Shown here: piece after piece, positions 50,348-60,451 of the stretch
Position numbering within the stretch: the stretch's first letter is position 1
Layout: every line of letters begins with the position of its first letter
DNA from: Hydractinia symbiolongicarpus
Taxonomy: Eukaryota > Cnidaria > Hydrozoa > Anthoathecata > Hydractiniidae
DNA length: 64,000 nt
Direction of reading: 5' to 3'
Assembly (NCBI RefSeq): GCF_029227915.1
Contig: NC_079883.1
Coordinates: 14,508,001-14,572,000, forward strand
Program-made: the position numbers and the translations under genes
The notes under the pieces: model-generated
Databases searched by the model: none
What the model saw: only the letters and a program-made list of their open reading frames with translations
What the model was told of the DNA's origin: nothing

Positions 50348-51456
50348 AGGGGCACTCCAGTGAAAAAAGATATTTGAAAAAAATGTTATTTTAAGAAGAC
50401 AATACATAAATATGTCAGAATAAACCTTTTACAATCGTTAAAAATCTTTATTTATACCTTAATGGGGTCTGTAAACATCTTCAATTTTAAATAAATTTGC
50501 AAGGTTGCGTAAAGTTGAGAGGACTAGGTCCGAATAAATAGGCATACGTCACATCGTGCAGACAGTCCGTGAGCTCAGCAGCACACCTTCTAAAAGTTTG
50601 TTTACTTAGTGTTTACATTGTTCGTTGATAAAACGTCTTGTAGTAATGACGAAGATTTTAACTTAGAAAACATAGAATAGGATAATTAGGATAAACATAG
50701 AATAGGATAATCTCTTCATGAAAAAGACTTTACAAAGCTACAGCCACACGACTTCGAACCTCTTGTGTCTCACAAGGGAGAAATTAATAATGATGCAAAG
50801 TGACGAGGTGTCTTCTACTAACTCAAAACAACGTTCTGAGCAAAATATTTTTTAAAGAAATAGAAAATATATTTAATTGGCTTTTTTTTAACATTCTTTT
50901 CATCACAAAAACTTTATCATTTGTTTCAGTAAAAAAACTTTCTTACTTTACAAGCCAATTTATTTTTATTTCACAATTCAGCAATATTTTTCATCCGCAC
51001 ATGCTTTTTTGCACACAAATGCAAACAAATTTTATGTAACGTTGAAATTTTCACCATGATGGAGGACCATTCAAATGCGTGATCGAAAGATCGAATAATG
51101 TTCGGGTCGTGATAAGTTGGTAAAACATGAGTATTAATATTGTACACATAAAAATCATTCTTATGATTATGGTAGGTCATAAATGCGTTGCAGAAGCTAC
51201 TGACTTATAAGTAGTTGTTTTGACAAAGCTGTTTTAGAAACTGCATTATCAGCATCACATGCAGCCTTAAACATTACAAAGATTGAAGAAAATGAGTACA
51301 TTTACCCCCTGAAAATATTCGGCATGTCCTTCCATAAAAAAAGCTTCTTTTTGAAAAACAAAGAATAGAAACTTGACCGCTACGAAAGATGTGTAACTAC
51401 TTTCTGAGTACGTATATAGCAAAAAAGAAAAAAGTGATTTTTACTGGAGTTCCCCT
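50348..51456. mobile_element. 1.1-kb non-autonomous transposon at TTAA, inside Copia
   Basis: The ends are AGGGGCACTCCAGTGAAAA and the inverse of AGGGGAACTCCAGTAAAAA. TTAA lies on both sides (50344-50347 and 51457-51460). A TTAA duplication fits Kolobok or piggyBac; the AGGG start favours Kolobok, but this is inference. No transposase is present; small open frames at 50800-51039 and 50971-51180 have no motif. It splits the Copia integrase, so it is younger than the Copia insertion. Confidence 0.9.
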
Positions 51457-51460
51457 TTAA

Positions 51461-52018
51461 GAGATGTAGCAGAACTGTTAAACACAAGAGTGTATACAAC
51501 AGCAGCAGAAGCTCCATGGTCAAATGGTGTATGTGAGCATCATAATTTCATCCTGGAAAATATGATTATGAAAATTGTTGACAACACTAGTTGTTCTGTT
51601 GAAAATGCACTTACATGGGCCAATTGTGCCAAGAATGCGTTGCATAATAACCGTGGATTCAGTCTCAATCAGCTTGTATTTGGACGCAATCCAAATCTTC
51701 CATCTGTGCTTACAGCCAAGCCTCCTGTTCTTCGAACAGTTACACCCAGTCAATTAATTGCGAATCATCTGAATGCCCTGCATGTTGCTCGCAAAGCATT
51801 CATTGAAAGTGAATCTTAAAACAGCACTCAGTCATCAAACACGGACATCTACCAGCAAAGATTTTTATAATGGTGAATTGGTATACTATAAGCGACGTGG
51901 AGAGAAAGAGTGGAGAGGACCTGGTGTAGTCCTTGGCATTGATGGAAAACAGGTCCTTGTTAAACATGGAGGAACTTACGTTCGAGTGTCACTTGCAATC
52001 AGTGAAGGGAGACCGTAG
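51461..52018 (+). pseudogene. Copia integrase, C-terminal part, frameshifted
   Basis: It resumes with TTAAEAPWSNGVCEHHNFIL, carrying the third catalytic residue (Glu), and NQLVFGRNPNLPSVL. At about 51810 the reading moves to the frame open at 51773-52018 (YNGELVYYKRRGEKEWRGP), the C-terminal domain. A further shift follows near 52000. Confidence 0.88.
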
Positions 52019-53967
52019 TTGTCAGGAAAGCACAAGTGGAAACCCTCAAGTGAAGAAAACTACAACCAAAGAAGAAGATTGCTTTGATGAGATTTCAAAC
52101 AGCGTAGCGAATGGGTTGCTTGAAAGCGTAAACGATTTTGATATTAACACATCGTCAGAAGTTGTACTTGATGACATTCTTAGTGATCATGCCGTAAATA
52201 CAAATGAGATCCCTGCTATTTCCCATGCTCAGGTTGAAACAACACATCAATCAAGCATTGAGCAAGAAGTTTCTAACACACCTCGCAATGAACAGTCATT
52301 GACAGTGACCCTTCCAAAAGTCAGGGAGAGGGTTAGGTTTATTGATCCTGATACTAATAAACTTGCTGAATTTATGGTTGTTAGTCGTGCTGGTAAAGTA
52401 GGAAAATCTGGAGTTGGAGCATATAAGAATTGGTTGAATGTCAAAGATGTTAAAACCAAAGCCATGAAATCAATTGACTTTGAAAACATTTTGGATTGGG
52501 AAAAGGTAAACACAGAGTCAGTATATAATGTAGAAACGTCATGTGATGTTAGTGAAGCTCAACATAAAGAATTAACTAAATGGCGTGATTACAATGTTTA
52601 TGATGAAGTTGAAGACAAAGGGCAAGACATAACCACAACCCACTGGGCGATATCTGAGAAAAGTCATGATGGTAAAACAGAAATTAAAGCACGATTAGTG
52701 GCACAAGGTTTTGAGGAGGACACTATTGCTATACGAACAGACTCGCCAACTGTAAACAAGAACTTTCGTCTTGTGTGTAATATTGGTGCAACCCATGGAT
52801 GGAAAATTTTACAGTCTTGATATTAAAGCTGGGTTTCTTCAAGGTGCCAAGATTGATAGAGTCGTACATCTTCTTCCACCACCAGAAGCTAACACAGACA
52901 AGTTGTGGAAACTAAAAACACCTGTTTATGGCTTGTGCGACGCTTCACGCGCTTGGTATGAGACATTATCTAACGAATTCGATAAAGTTGGAGCTACAAG
53001 AAGCATTTATGACAATGCATTATTTTTCTGGAGAAAAGAAACTCTCAAAGGTGTAATTTGCTGTCATGTTGACGATTGCTTCTTCGTTGGAAGTGATTTG
53101 TTTCATGACACTATCATTGCACATTTACGTAAGACATTCTCACTTAGTAAAGAGAATTCAAAGTCGTTTAACTTTTTGGGATTAGAAATTGAACAAGAGT
53201 GTGGTGCAGTAATTATTCATCAGCATAATTACATTAGTAACATTTCACCAATTAATTTGACCAATAGTACGTCTACAATTCCACTTACAAAATATGAAGC
53301 ACGTCAAATTCAATGGGCAGCAAAACAAACTAGACCTGATGCTGCTTACGTTGCCTGTGATTTAAGCACTCGCATAAGACATGGAACAGTTGCTGATGCT
53401 CGTAGAGCTAACAAGCAGCTGAAACATCTGCAGCAAACTGAAGTAAAGATTGTTATTTCAAACACTGGAGATGTTAAAGCATCATCGCTCATACTTTTCA
53501 GTGATGCATCACATGGAAATTTAATTAATGGCGGCTCACAAGGTGGATTTGTTCTGCTACTGCATGGTGAAAGCAAAATTCCGCTAATTATTTGGAGATC
53601 TCACAAGTTAAAATGGGCTGTTAAAAGCGCCATGGGTGCGGAAACCATGGCTCTCTTAGAAGGTGCGGAACATGCTATGTTGATCAGATCCCTAATTAAA
53701 GAGATTTTTTCAGTTGATATACCAATTATCTGTATATCAGAAAATAAATCACTTGTGGAAGCAGTCAAAAATACCAACGTCATAGAAGATAAACGATTAT
53801 ATATTGATATTTGTGCACTTCGTGAGATGGTCGAAAAAGGAGAAATGGGGGAACTCATTCTTACGAAATCAAGTGATCAGATTGCTGACTGTCTTACGAA
53901 AGGCACTGCTTCAGCTGAAAACCTGCTACATATACTATCCGGTAGAGAACAGTTGAAATACCGTTAA
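52010..53967 (+). pseudogene. Copia reverse transcriptase and RNase H, frameshifted
   Basis: A linker and the start of reverse transcriptase (IKARLVAQGFEED, RTDSPTVNK) read in one frame to 52820. The rest is open at 52771-53967 in another: SLDIKAGFLQGAKIDR, VYGLCDASRAWYE and the catalytic CCHVDDCFF, with HVDD for the usual YVDD. RNase H follows with LFSDASHGN, SAMGAETMALLEG, SENKSLVEA and KRLYIDICALRE. The last frame ends at a TAA about 145 bp before the 3' LTR. Confidence 0.92.
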
Positions 53968-54111
53968 GTTTTGGTTAATTAAAACAAATATAACAGTATG
54001 CCAAATGACACTTTAAAAGCATTCTTACATTGTGTTCCTGCGTCTTGCAGTTTCTTTTCTTGAACATACTTTATGATTTTGTTTTATTGAGAGAGAATGT
54101 AGTGGCAAGAT

Positions 54112-54188
54112 TGTCATTATGTTCATTATATCTTTTAGGTTTAGATGTATGGCTTTATGCCATAATAAAGAATACAGATCTATTCACA
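54112..54188 (+). repeat. Copia 3' LTR, 77 bp
   Basis: Pairs with 48517-48593; followed directly by the GTATA target duplication. Confidence 0.92.
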
Positions 54189-54714
54189 GTATACACTATA
54201 TTAGTGAAATATTATCCAAATTATACCGTTCTGGGATTAAAAAATCAAGACTCATTCTGTTTCCTTGCAATTTACTCTTCAACGCAATAAATAACAAACC
54301 AACATTTCAATCTTTTTCAGTAATTTCAATCAGGAATGCTAATGATTACCATGATAACAACAATAGCTAGAACATAGAACTCGGTAATACGACGACCATA
54401 TTTTTTTAACGAGCGTCTAAAATACATATGTTACCTCCAGCAAAACAACACTTTTCTTGCGGATTCAAATCGTGAATTTTTATGAAATGAATAACAAAAG
54501 ATCAACTTTTTGTATTGTGATTATTTTTTTTACGTAGAATGAAGTTTATAACACTTTGAGAGTCATTTTTAAAATTCACCTGCACGAGGACCGTTAGTTT
54601 GTGTACGAGGGACACGAAATAGCCAGTGGAAAGTAGGGTCTTCGACTGTTATGTATTTAATTAGCTTCGTTGCGCTCACTTTGGCGTGGAAGTTTAATAT
54701 TGGAACTATTTATT

Positions 54715-54835
54715 CATTGGTGGTTCTGTGATGATACTGCTGGTTCGCTGTTGGTTTTCTGGTCGTTCTACAGGGACTGCTGGTTCTGTGGAGACTGGTA
54801 GTTACCTGTTTTAGTTATTACATCCCACTTCAACT
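54715..54835 (+). repeat. short-unit repeat, inverted partner of 48205-48360
   Basis: Variants of GGTTCTGTGGAGACTGGTAG repeat about four to five times. In reverse complement it matches the block to the left of Copia. Confidence 0.7.
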
Positions 54836-55426
54836 AATTTACAAACCTTTGTTCAACCGATTTGGAGAGGTGAACGCAAAATGCCCTTTCTCGAAACGAA
54901 AAAAAACAGGTCATGGTCCTGGACGCGAGATGAAGAGGGATTGCGAGGATGATGTTGAAGGAAGCAATGAGGCACTATGCATGTACTGTAAAAGGTCATC
55001 TATGCATTACCCAACGTGCTGGATCACTAGCCATGTGCAAGCAATGGAGTTGGTCAAATGCGTAGACAGTGACTTATTTGTGGTCATTCTTATAAGGGAG
55101 ACATTGTGACCACTGCCACTGTTTTTACATTCAGGTCATACTCACCTATATCATCCATTGAAATACGCAAGGCTAAAAGAGCATTAAGCATAGGAGAAGA
55201 AGCAGGTCAAAGTTAACATACTAGCACTTCTTAATTATTTCCACGTCCCTTTTGGGCACAGGATGGGTAGGCGGAATAAAGGGAAAAAAGTGCGCAAAGC
55301 ATCAACATTGCCATTACAGCAAAACCGAAAGGAGAATGGCAGCTGAAGTTGTGTCAGTAACAGTTGAGGGCAATATTTGTGTTCTTGTGGCCGAAATACA
55401 ATCAGAGTTTCCTAATAGAGCCCTAA

Positions 55427-55752
55427 GGGGCCTTCAAAAATTTTTTGGGGCCCTGTTAGCGGGATATTGGCGCTAAGGGAGGGAGGGGGTTCAAGTTTGA
55501 AAAAAGAATCCGTAAACGATTGAGAAATTTCAAAAATTTGTTTGTGGCCTAAAAATTCTTCGTTCGCGAACATAATGTCTAATGTCATCAATTCCGATAA
55601 CTTTTATCTACAAAACACGCCCCTGAGCCTTCTAAGATTTATCCAAATGTATGTATTTTACGGACAGAAATCTGCTAAAAGAGGGGAGAGGGGGTGGAAA
55701 TCTTAGCGGCGATATCCCGCTAACGGGGACCAAAAAATTTTTTAAAGGCCCC
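55427..55752. mobile_element. 326-bp MITE, PIF/Harbinger type
   Basis: The left end GGGGCCTTCAAAAATTTTTT and right end (inverse: GGGGCCTTTAAAAAATTTTT) continue as imperfect inverted copies through GTTAGCGGGATAT and CGCTAAG, about 60 bp. TAA flanks both sides (55424-55426 and 55753-55755). GGGGCC ends with a TAA duplication fit PIF/Harbinger. There is no coding capacity. Confidence 0.88.
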
Positions 55753-56205
55753 TAATTTTGTCTCTAGGGAATTGCACTGGATTGCTTTTAAATCCAACTT
55801 TATCAAAATTTAAGGTTACAGACTTAGCTTTACTCTTTCTCGCAGCCAAAGTTTTGTTTTAAAGGAACATTTTTTAAGCTTTTTTGTTGTAGTTGTCAGA
55901 GGGATTTTCTCCTCCTGGAGGTCAAAGTTATTGCACATGCTCCAAGGTCTGACAAATGGCTTTGTATTTTACAGGGCAGGATCAAAACCAGTCAGTAGCC
56001 ATTTTATTACCTGGATTCTATTCTTGTCCTAAAGCAATAATCAAATTTTGCACATGATAGAATACCAATGACAAATTTCCCTCCACAACTACTTAAATTA
56101 GAATATACAGTTCGAATTTCGAAGGAAAAAAAAACATTCGAAATTACATAAGAAACGAACCAACCAAATAAGGGTATTTGTTTCATTTATTTTAAACCGA
56201 CTTAC

Positions 56206-56455
56206 CCTTCCTAACATTCCAAGTCAGCGCATCGTCTGATTCAAATGTCTTTTCGCATGTTACGCAGAAGCAAATTGTATATTCAGCAGTGGCTTTTACT
56301 TTTACTTTTTGCTCATGAGCAATCAGAGCTCTTGCAGTATTGAAGTTTGTACAAATTTTTTTGCATAGGGTCCTACTCGCATCTTTTAACTGGCCTTTGG
56401 GCTGTTTTGAGAGGTACCCTGCTAGTTGTGATAGTTTGTTAATACTTCCTTGTAT
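56206..56455 (-). CDS. possible zinc-finger exon, gene unknown
   Basis: An 80-residue open stretch ends in a good donor (AAGG/GTAAGT). It reads AGYLSKQPKGQLKDASRTLC, then KKICTNFNTARALIAHEQ and FCVTCEKTFESDDALT. The C-x3-C...F...L..H and C-x2-C....F pattern resembles C2H2 fingers, the second lacking its histidines. No joining exon was found. It may belong to a repeat protein. Confidence 0.35.
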
Positions 56456-56617
56456 TTATTCAGTTCAATTTTTGTAAACTTTCATTCCCAGAAAAGATTA
56501 TCTGTATCTGTATCTACATCTGTATCTGCAGCCAACGTTCCATGTGATATGTGAACCAGCCCACGCTGGGAAGAAAAAATACCCAGAATGCTTTGCGCAA
56601 CCGTCAAAGATCTATTA

Positions 56618-57900
56618 CATGTATTACAGTATATTACTAAGTATTACAGTGTATTACCAAAATACTACAAAATATTACAGTTAGATGTTACAAGTACTAC
56701 AGTGTATTACCGAATACTACAAGGTATTACAGTGTATTACTGAATACTACAAAATATTACAGTATATTACTAAGTACTACAGTGTATTACTGAATACTAC
56801 AAAGTATTACAGTGTATTACCGAATACTACAAGGTATTACAGTATATTACTTAGTATTACAGTGTATTACTAAATACTACAAAATATTACAGTATATTAC
56901 TAAGTACTACAGTGTATTACTGAATACTACAAAGTATTACAGTGTATTACTGAATACTACAAGGTATTACAGTATATTACCGAATACTACAAAGTATTAC
57001 AGTATATTACTGAATACTACAAGGCATTACAGTATATTACCGAATACTACAAGGTATTACAGTGTATTACTGAATACTACAAGGTATTACAGTGTATTAC
57101 CGAATACTACAAGGTATTACAGTGTATTACTGAATACTACAAGGTATTACAGTATATTACCGAATACTACAAAGTATTACAGTGTATTACTAAATACTAC
57201 AAGGTATTACAGTGTATTACTGTATACTACACAATATTACAGTATATTACTAAGTACTACAGTGTATTACTGAATACTACAAGGTATTACAGTGTATTAC
57301 CGAATACTACAAGGCATTCCAGTATATTACCGAATACTACAAGGTATTACAGTGTATTACTGAATACTACAAGGTATTACAGTGTATTACTGAATACTAC
57401 GAGGTATTACAGTGTATTACCGAATACTACAAGGCATTACAGTATATTACCGAATACTGCAAGGTATTACAGTGTATTACTGAATACTACAAGATATTAC
57501 AGTGTATTACTGAATACTACAAGGTATTACAGTGTATTACCGAATACTACAAGGTATTACAGTGTATTACCGAATACTACAAGGTATTACAGTGTATTAC
57601 TGAATACTACAAGGCATTACAGTATATTAACGAATACTACAAGGTATTACAGTATATTACCGAATACTACAAAGTATTACAGTATATTACTGAATACTAC
57701 AAGGCATTACAGTATATTACCGAATACTACAAGGTATTACAGTATATTACCGAATACTACAAAGTATTACAGTATATTACTGAATACTACAAGGTATTAC
57801 AGTGTATTTCTGAATATACTACAAAGTAATACAGTGTAAAATACGGGATATTACTATGTACTACACTGTATTACTGTATATTACAAAGATATTATGCTAG
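56618..57900. repeat. satellite array B, same 30-bp unit, opposite orientation
   Basis: Units read GTATTACTGAATACTACAAG and variants, the reverse complement of array A, for about 1.3 kb. Because 30 is a multiple of 3 the frames stay open and produce artefactual repeat ORFs (56685-56873, 56812-57273). Confidence 0.97.
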
Positions 57901-58075
57901 GCACTAGTATGTATACTAGGCAGTATTATGTGTTAACAACATTACGACGTTGATAAATTGCTTAACGTCGTGTGTCGGATGTCGTTGGAAGAATACGACA
58001 ATGTCGGATACGACATATTCACAGACTAAATGGATCCTTCCATGAAGTGCTTCCCCAAAATTTCACGTACTAGGG
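57901..58075 (+). repeat. satellite-flanking repeat, copy B
   Basis: Inverted relative to 22990-23240 and shorter by internal deletions. ACGACGTT and AACGTCGT form an 8-bp stem around a 12-base loop right beside the satellite. Confidence 0.8.
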
Positions 58076-58117
58076 GGAAACGCGGAAATTTGTCACGCTC
58101 TAATATATTTATGGGAA

Positions 58118-58730
58118 CGAGAGAGGTTGCCAAGGCAAAGGCATTAAGCACGGCAAGGAAAGGGCAAAGGCAGGCAAGGAAACAGGAAGAGGAATCAGGA
58201 AGGCAGGGGTGGGTAAGGCATGGTAGGCACAGGCATGGGAGGCACAGGCAAGGACATAGTAGGCAGGCACCAGAAAAGGCATAGGAAGGGTAGGCAAAGA
58301 AAGGCACGGTCATTGCTGGCAAGGAAATGGAACGGCAAGGCAGGGGTGCATGACTTTAATAGACTAGTATAGAAAGTGTTGCGGAGAGGTTGCCAAGGCA
58401 AAGGCATTAAGCACGGCAAAGGCAGCCAAGGAAAGAGGAAGAGGAATCAGCAAGGCAGGGGTAGGCGAGGCATGGGAGGCACAGGCAAGGGCATAGTAGG
58501 CAGGCACCAGAAAAGGCATGGGAAGGGTAGGCGAAGGCATTAAGCACAACAAGAAAAGGGCATGGCAATGCACGGCAAAGCAGGCAAGGAAACAGGAAGA
58601 GGAATCAGCAAGGCAGGGGTAGGCAAGGCATGGGACGCACAGGCAAGGCCATAGAAGGCAGGCAACAGAAAAGGCATAGGAAGGGTAGGCAATGGTAAGG
58701 GGACGGCAAGGCAGGGACAGGCACGTTAAT
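58118..58730. repeat. G-rich AGGCAAGG repeat block, copies 2 and 3
   Basis: Two or three consecutive versions of the block seen at 20398-20630, each starting GAGAGGTTGCCAAGGCAAAG or close to it. Long Pro/Leu/Cys-rich frames on the minus strand are not genes. Confidence 0.9.
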
Positions 58731-58882
58731 AGAAACTCTCTCCCCCTACAACTCAAAGATATACTCAATGTAAAGTATTACATTTATATAAGGTCAATAT
58801 ACAGTGAATCATCTTAGCAGAATTATGTGCCAGTATAATACAACCTGGTTGTTGTAGGTGCAAGATAATTATGTTTTTCCTA

Positions 58883-58950
58883 GCCCTGTCCAGGATTTGA
58901 ACCTGGATCTCTCATTTGCATGAGTGTCATAGCCATTAGACCAACAGGGC
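58883..58950 (-). repeat. tRNA-like sequence, probable SINE head, copy 2
   Basis: Same 68-base structure as 21005-21072, with intact A-box and B-box regions; differs at a few positions. Confidence 0.75.
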
Positions 58951-59089
58951 ATGAATATACATATATAAAAAAACTTTACATGTGCATCTTATATATGCTC
59001 ACATAGTCTTTTTAGAGAAAAAACAGAGAAAAACACAATGAACTATGAAATATAAAAGGAATACAGATATAGTTGATAGTTTTGTTCTC

Positions 59090-59306
59090 AACTTTTTTCA
59101 ACTGGCTCTAATTTTGTTATTATTCAGCCAGGGGTTGACTTGCGAAGGTTCTAACTCGACCTGGGAGACAAGGGTATCCAAGTTTTTATGGGATGAAATA
59201 ATTAGTGTATTATCTGCATATGGGTGGTGGTGGTTTGAATTGATGACAGATTTAAAGTCATCAATATACAAAAGAAAAAGCAGGGGCCCAACACAGATCC
59301 CTGCGG
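59090..59306 (-). pseudogene. LINE reverse transcriptase fragment
   Basis: The frame reads PQGSVLGPLLFLLYIDDFKS, then HPYADNTLIISSHKNLD and NPWLNNNKI. This is the core of a non-LTR reverse transcriptase; the catalytic Y/F-A-D-D box is YADN, so it is mutated. Truncated on both sides, it lies between two tRNA-like copies. Confidence 0.85.
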
Positions 59307-59427
59307 CAAAGGTAAAAAGTCAGGGTAAAAAACAGAATATATATATATACATCATAGTATACGGAATATAATATCCTTAATACTGCAATATATAGCTATA
59401 TGTGCAACATAATTAATGTTTTTCCTA

Positions 59428-59495
59428 GCCCTGTCCAGGATTCGAACTTAGATCTCTCATTTATAAAAGTGTCATAGCCATTAGACCAACAGGGC
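59428..59495 (-). repeat. tRNA-like sequence, probable SINE head, copy 3
   Basis: 68 bases like copies 1 and 2, with B box AGTTCGAATCC and a diverged anticodon arm. The tail CTAGGAAAAACATTAATTAT is partly shared. Confidence 0.7.
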
Positions 59496-60418
59496 ATGAA
59501 TGCATATATACTTTTATAGTTGCACATTATAGCCACACATGTACAGAAAGTCTGATATATAAGAACATCAAAATTTAGTTTTCTTTATACAAGTGTTTCA
59601 GAACTGCAATATTAACCACAACAGCAAAAAACAAATCAAAATATAAAAATATATAACCAAAATGAGTCAAAACTTGTACTCTCTGCACACCATATGTTAC
59701 TTATGTTAACTTTTGAAGTTGTAGCTTCACGTCTGTCGTAGACGACCGACGTCAGTCACTTCTTCCTCTTCTTCTACTTCATCTCTAGAGAGAGAAGGAT
59801 GCGGGTTAGATCGAACTACAGTGACTATACTGTTTTCTGAGGCTTTATATATGGAGAATTTTTACTCATAAATTTTTATATGTCATGGGGCTTCTTTATT
59901 AGCAAAAACACAGTCTATTCTGGACACAATATTCTATATGGGTCAGTGACACATTTCATTTAGAACAAAACAAATCAGAAGATGCTACAAAACGTTACGA
60001 AGGATTTTTCTAATGCGAATTGGATGGCAAATTTGCAGGCGAAATGTATCTGAGCATGTACATTTTTATTTGTGTTATTTTGCTTCGAAAAGTTTGCTTA
60101 ACTGATAAGTAGAAACAAGGTTCTTTTTTCATGTAAATATACATCCTAACAAAGTTTTATCCTAACATAGAAAAAATAACAAAAGAAGTCTTAATTCAAA
60201 AAAAAAAGATGTATATATATACTCAATAAAATGCATAACTATAAATTCAAATAAAAGCTCAATGTTGTTCAATGTTTATATATATTTGAAGATTTTCTAT
60301 GTTTCTATGTTATTTTTTCTGAAGATTTTCAGGACATGTTAATGATTGCACAAGAACCACTCCTTAGAAATTAAAAAAAATTGTTACTAGAAAATATGGA
60401 TGTTGGTGTTAATCCTGA

Positions 60419-60451
<33 letters not shown>

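Larger units (their letters stand above)
48517..54188 (+). mobile_element. Ty1/copia LTR retrotransposon, complete but dead
   Basis: LTRs 48517-48593 and 54112-54188 are 77 bp each, begin TGTCATTATG, end TTCACA and differ at 4 positions. The flanking 5-bp GTATA (48512-48516 and 54189-54193) is a perfect target duplication. A primer-binding site TGGTAGCAGAG lies just after the 5' LTR, as for initiator-Met tRNA priming. Order inside is gag, protease, integrase, reverse transcriptase, RNase H, which defines copia. Several frameshifts, a stop and a 1.1-kb inserted transposon make it inactive. Confidence 0.96.

Noticed and set aside
58026-58768. Pro/Leu/Cys-rich open frames on the minus strand, also at 20360-20597
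   Set aside because: They are translations of the purine-rich repeat block in several frames, with no domain.
59727-59784. Terminal exon ending in an acidic tail
   Set aside because: Acceptor and stop are plausible, but no other exon of such a gene could be found to the right.
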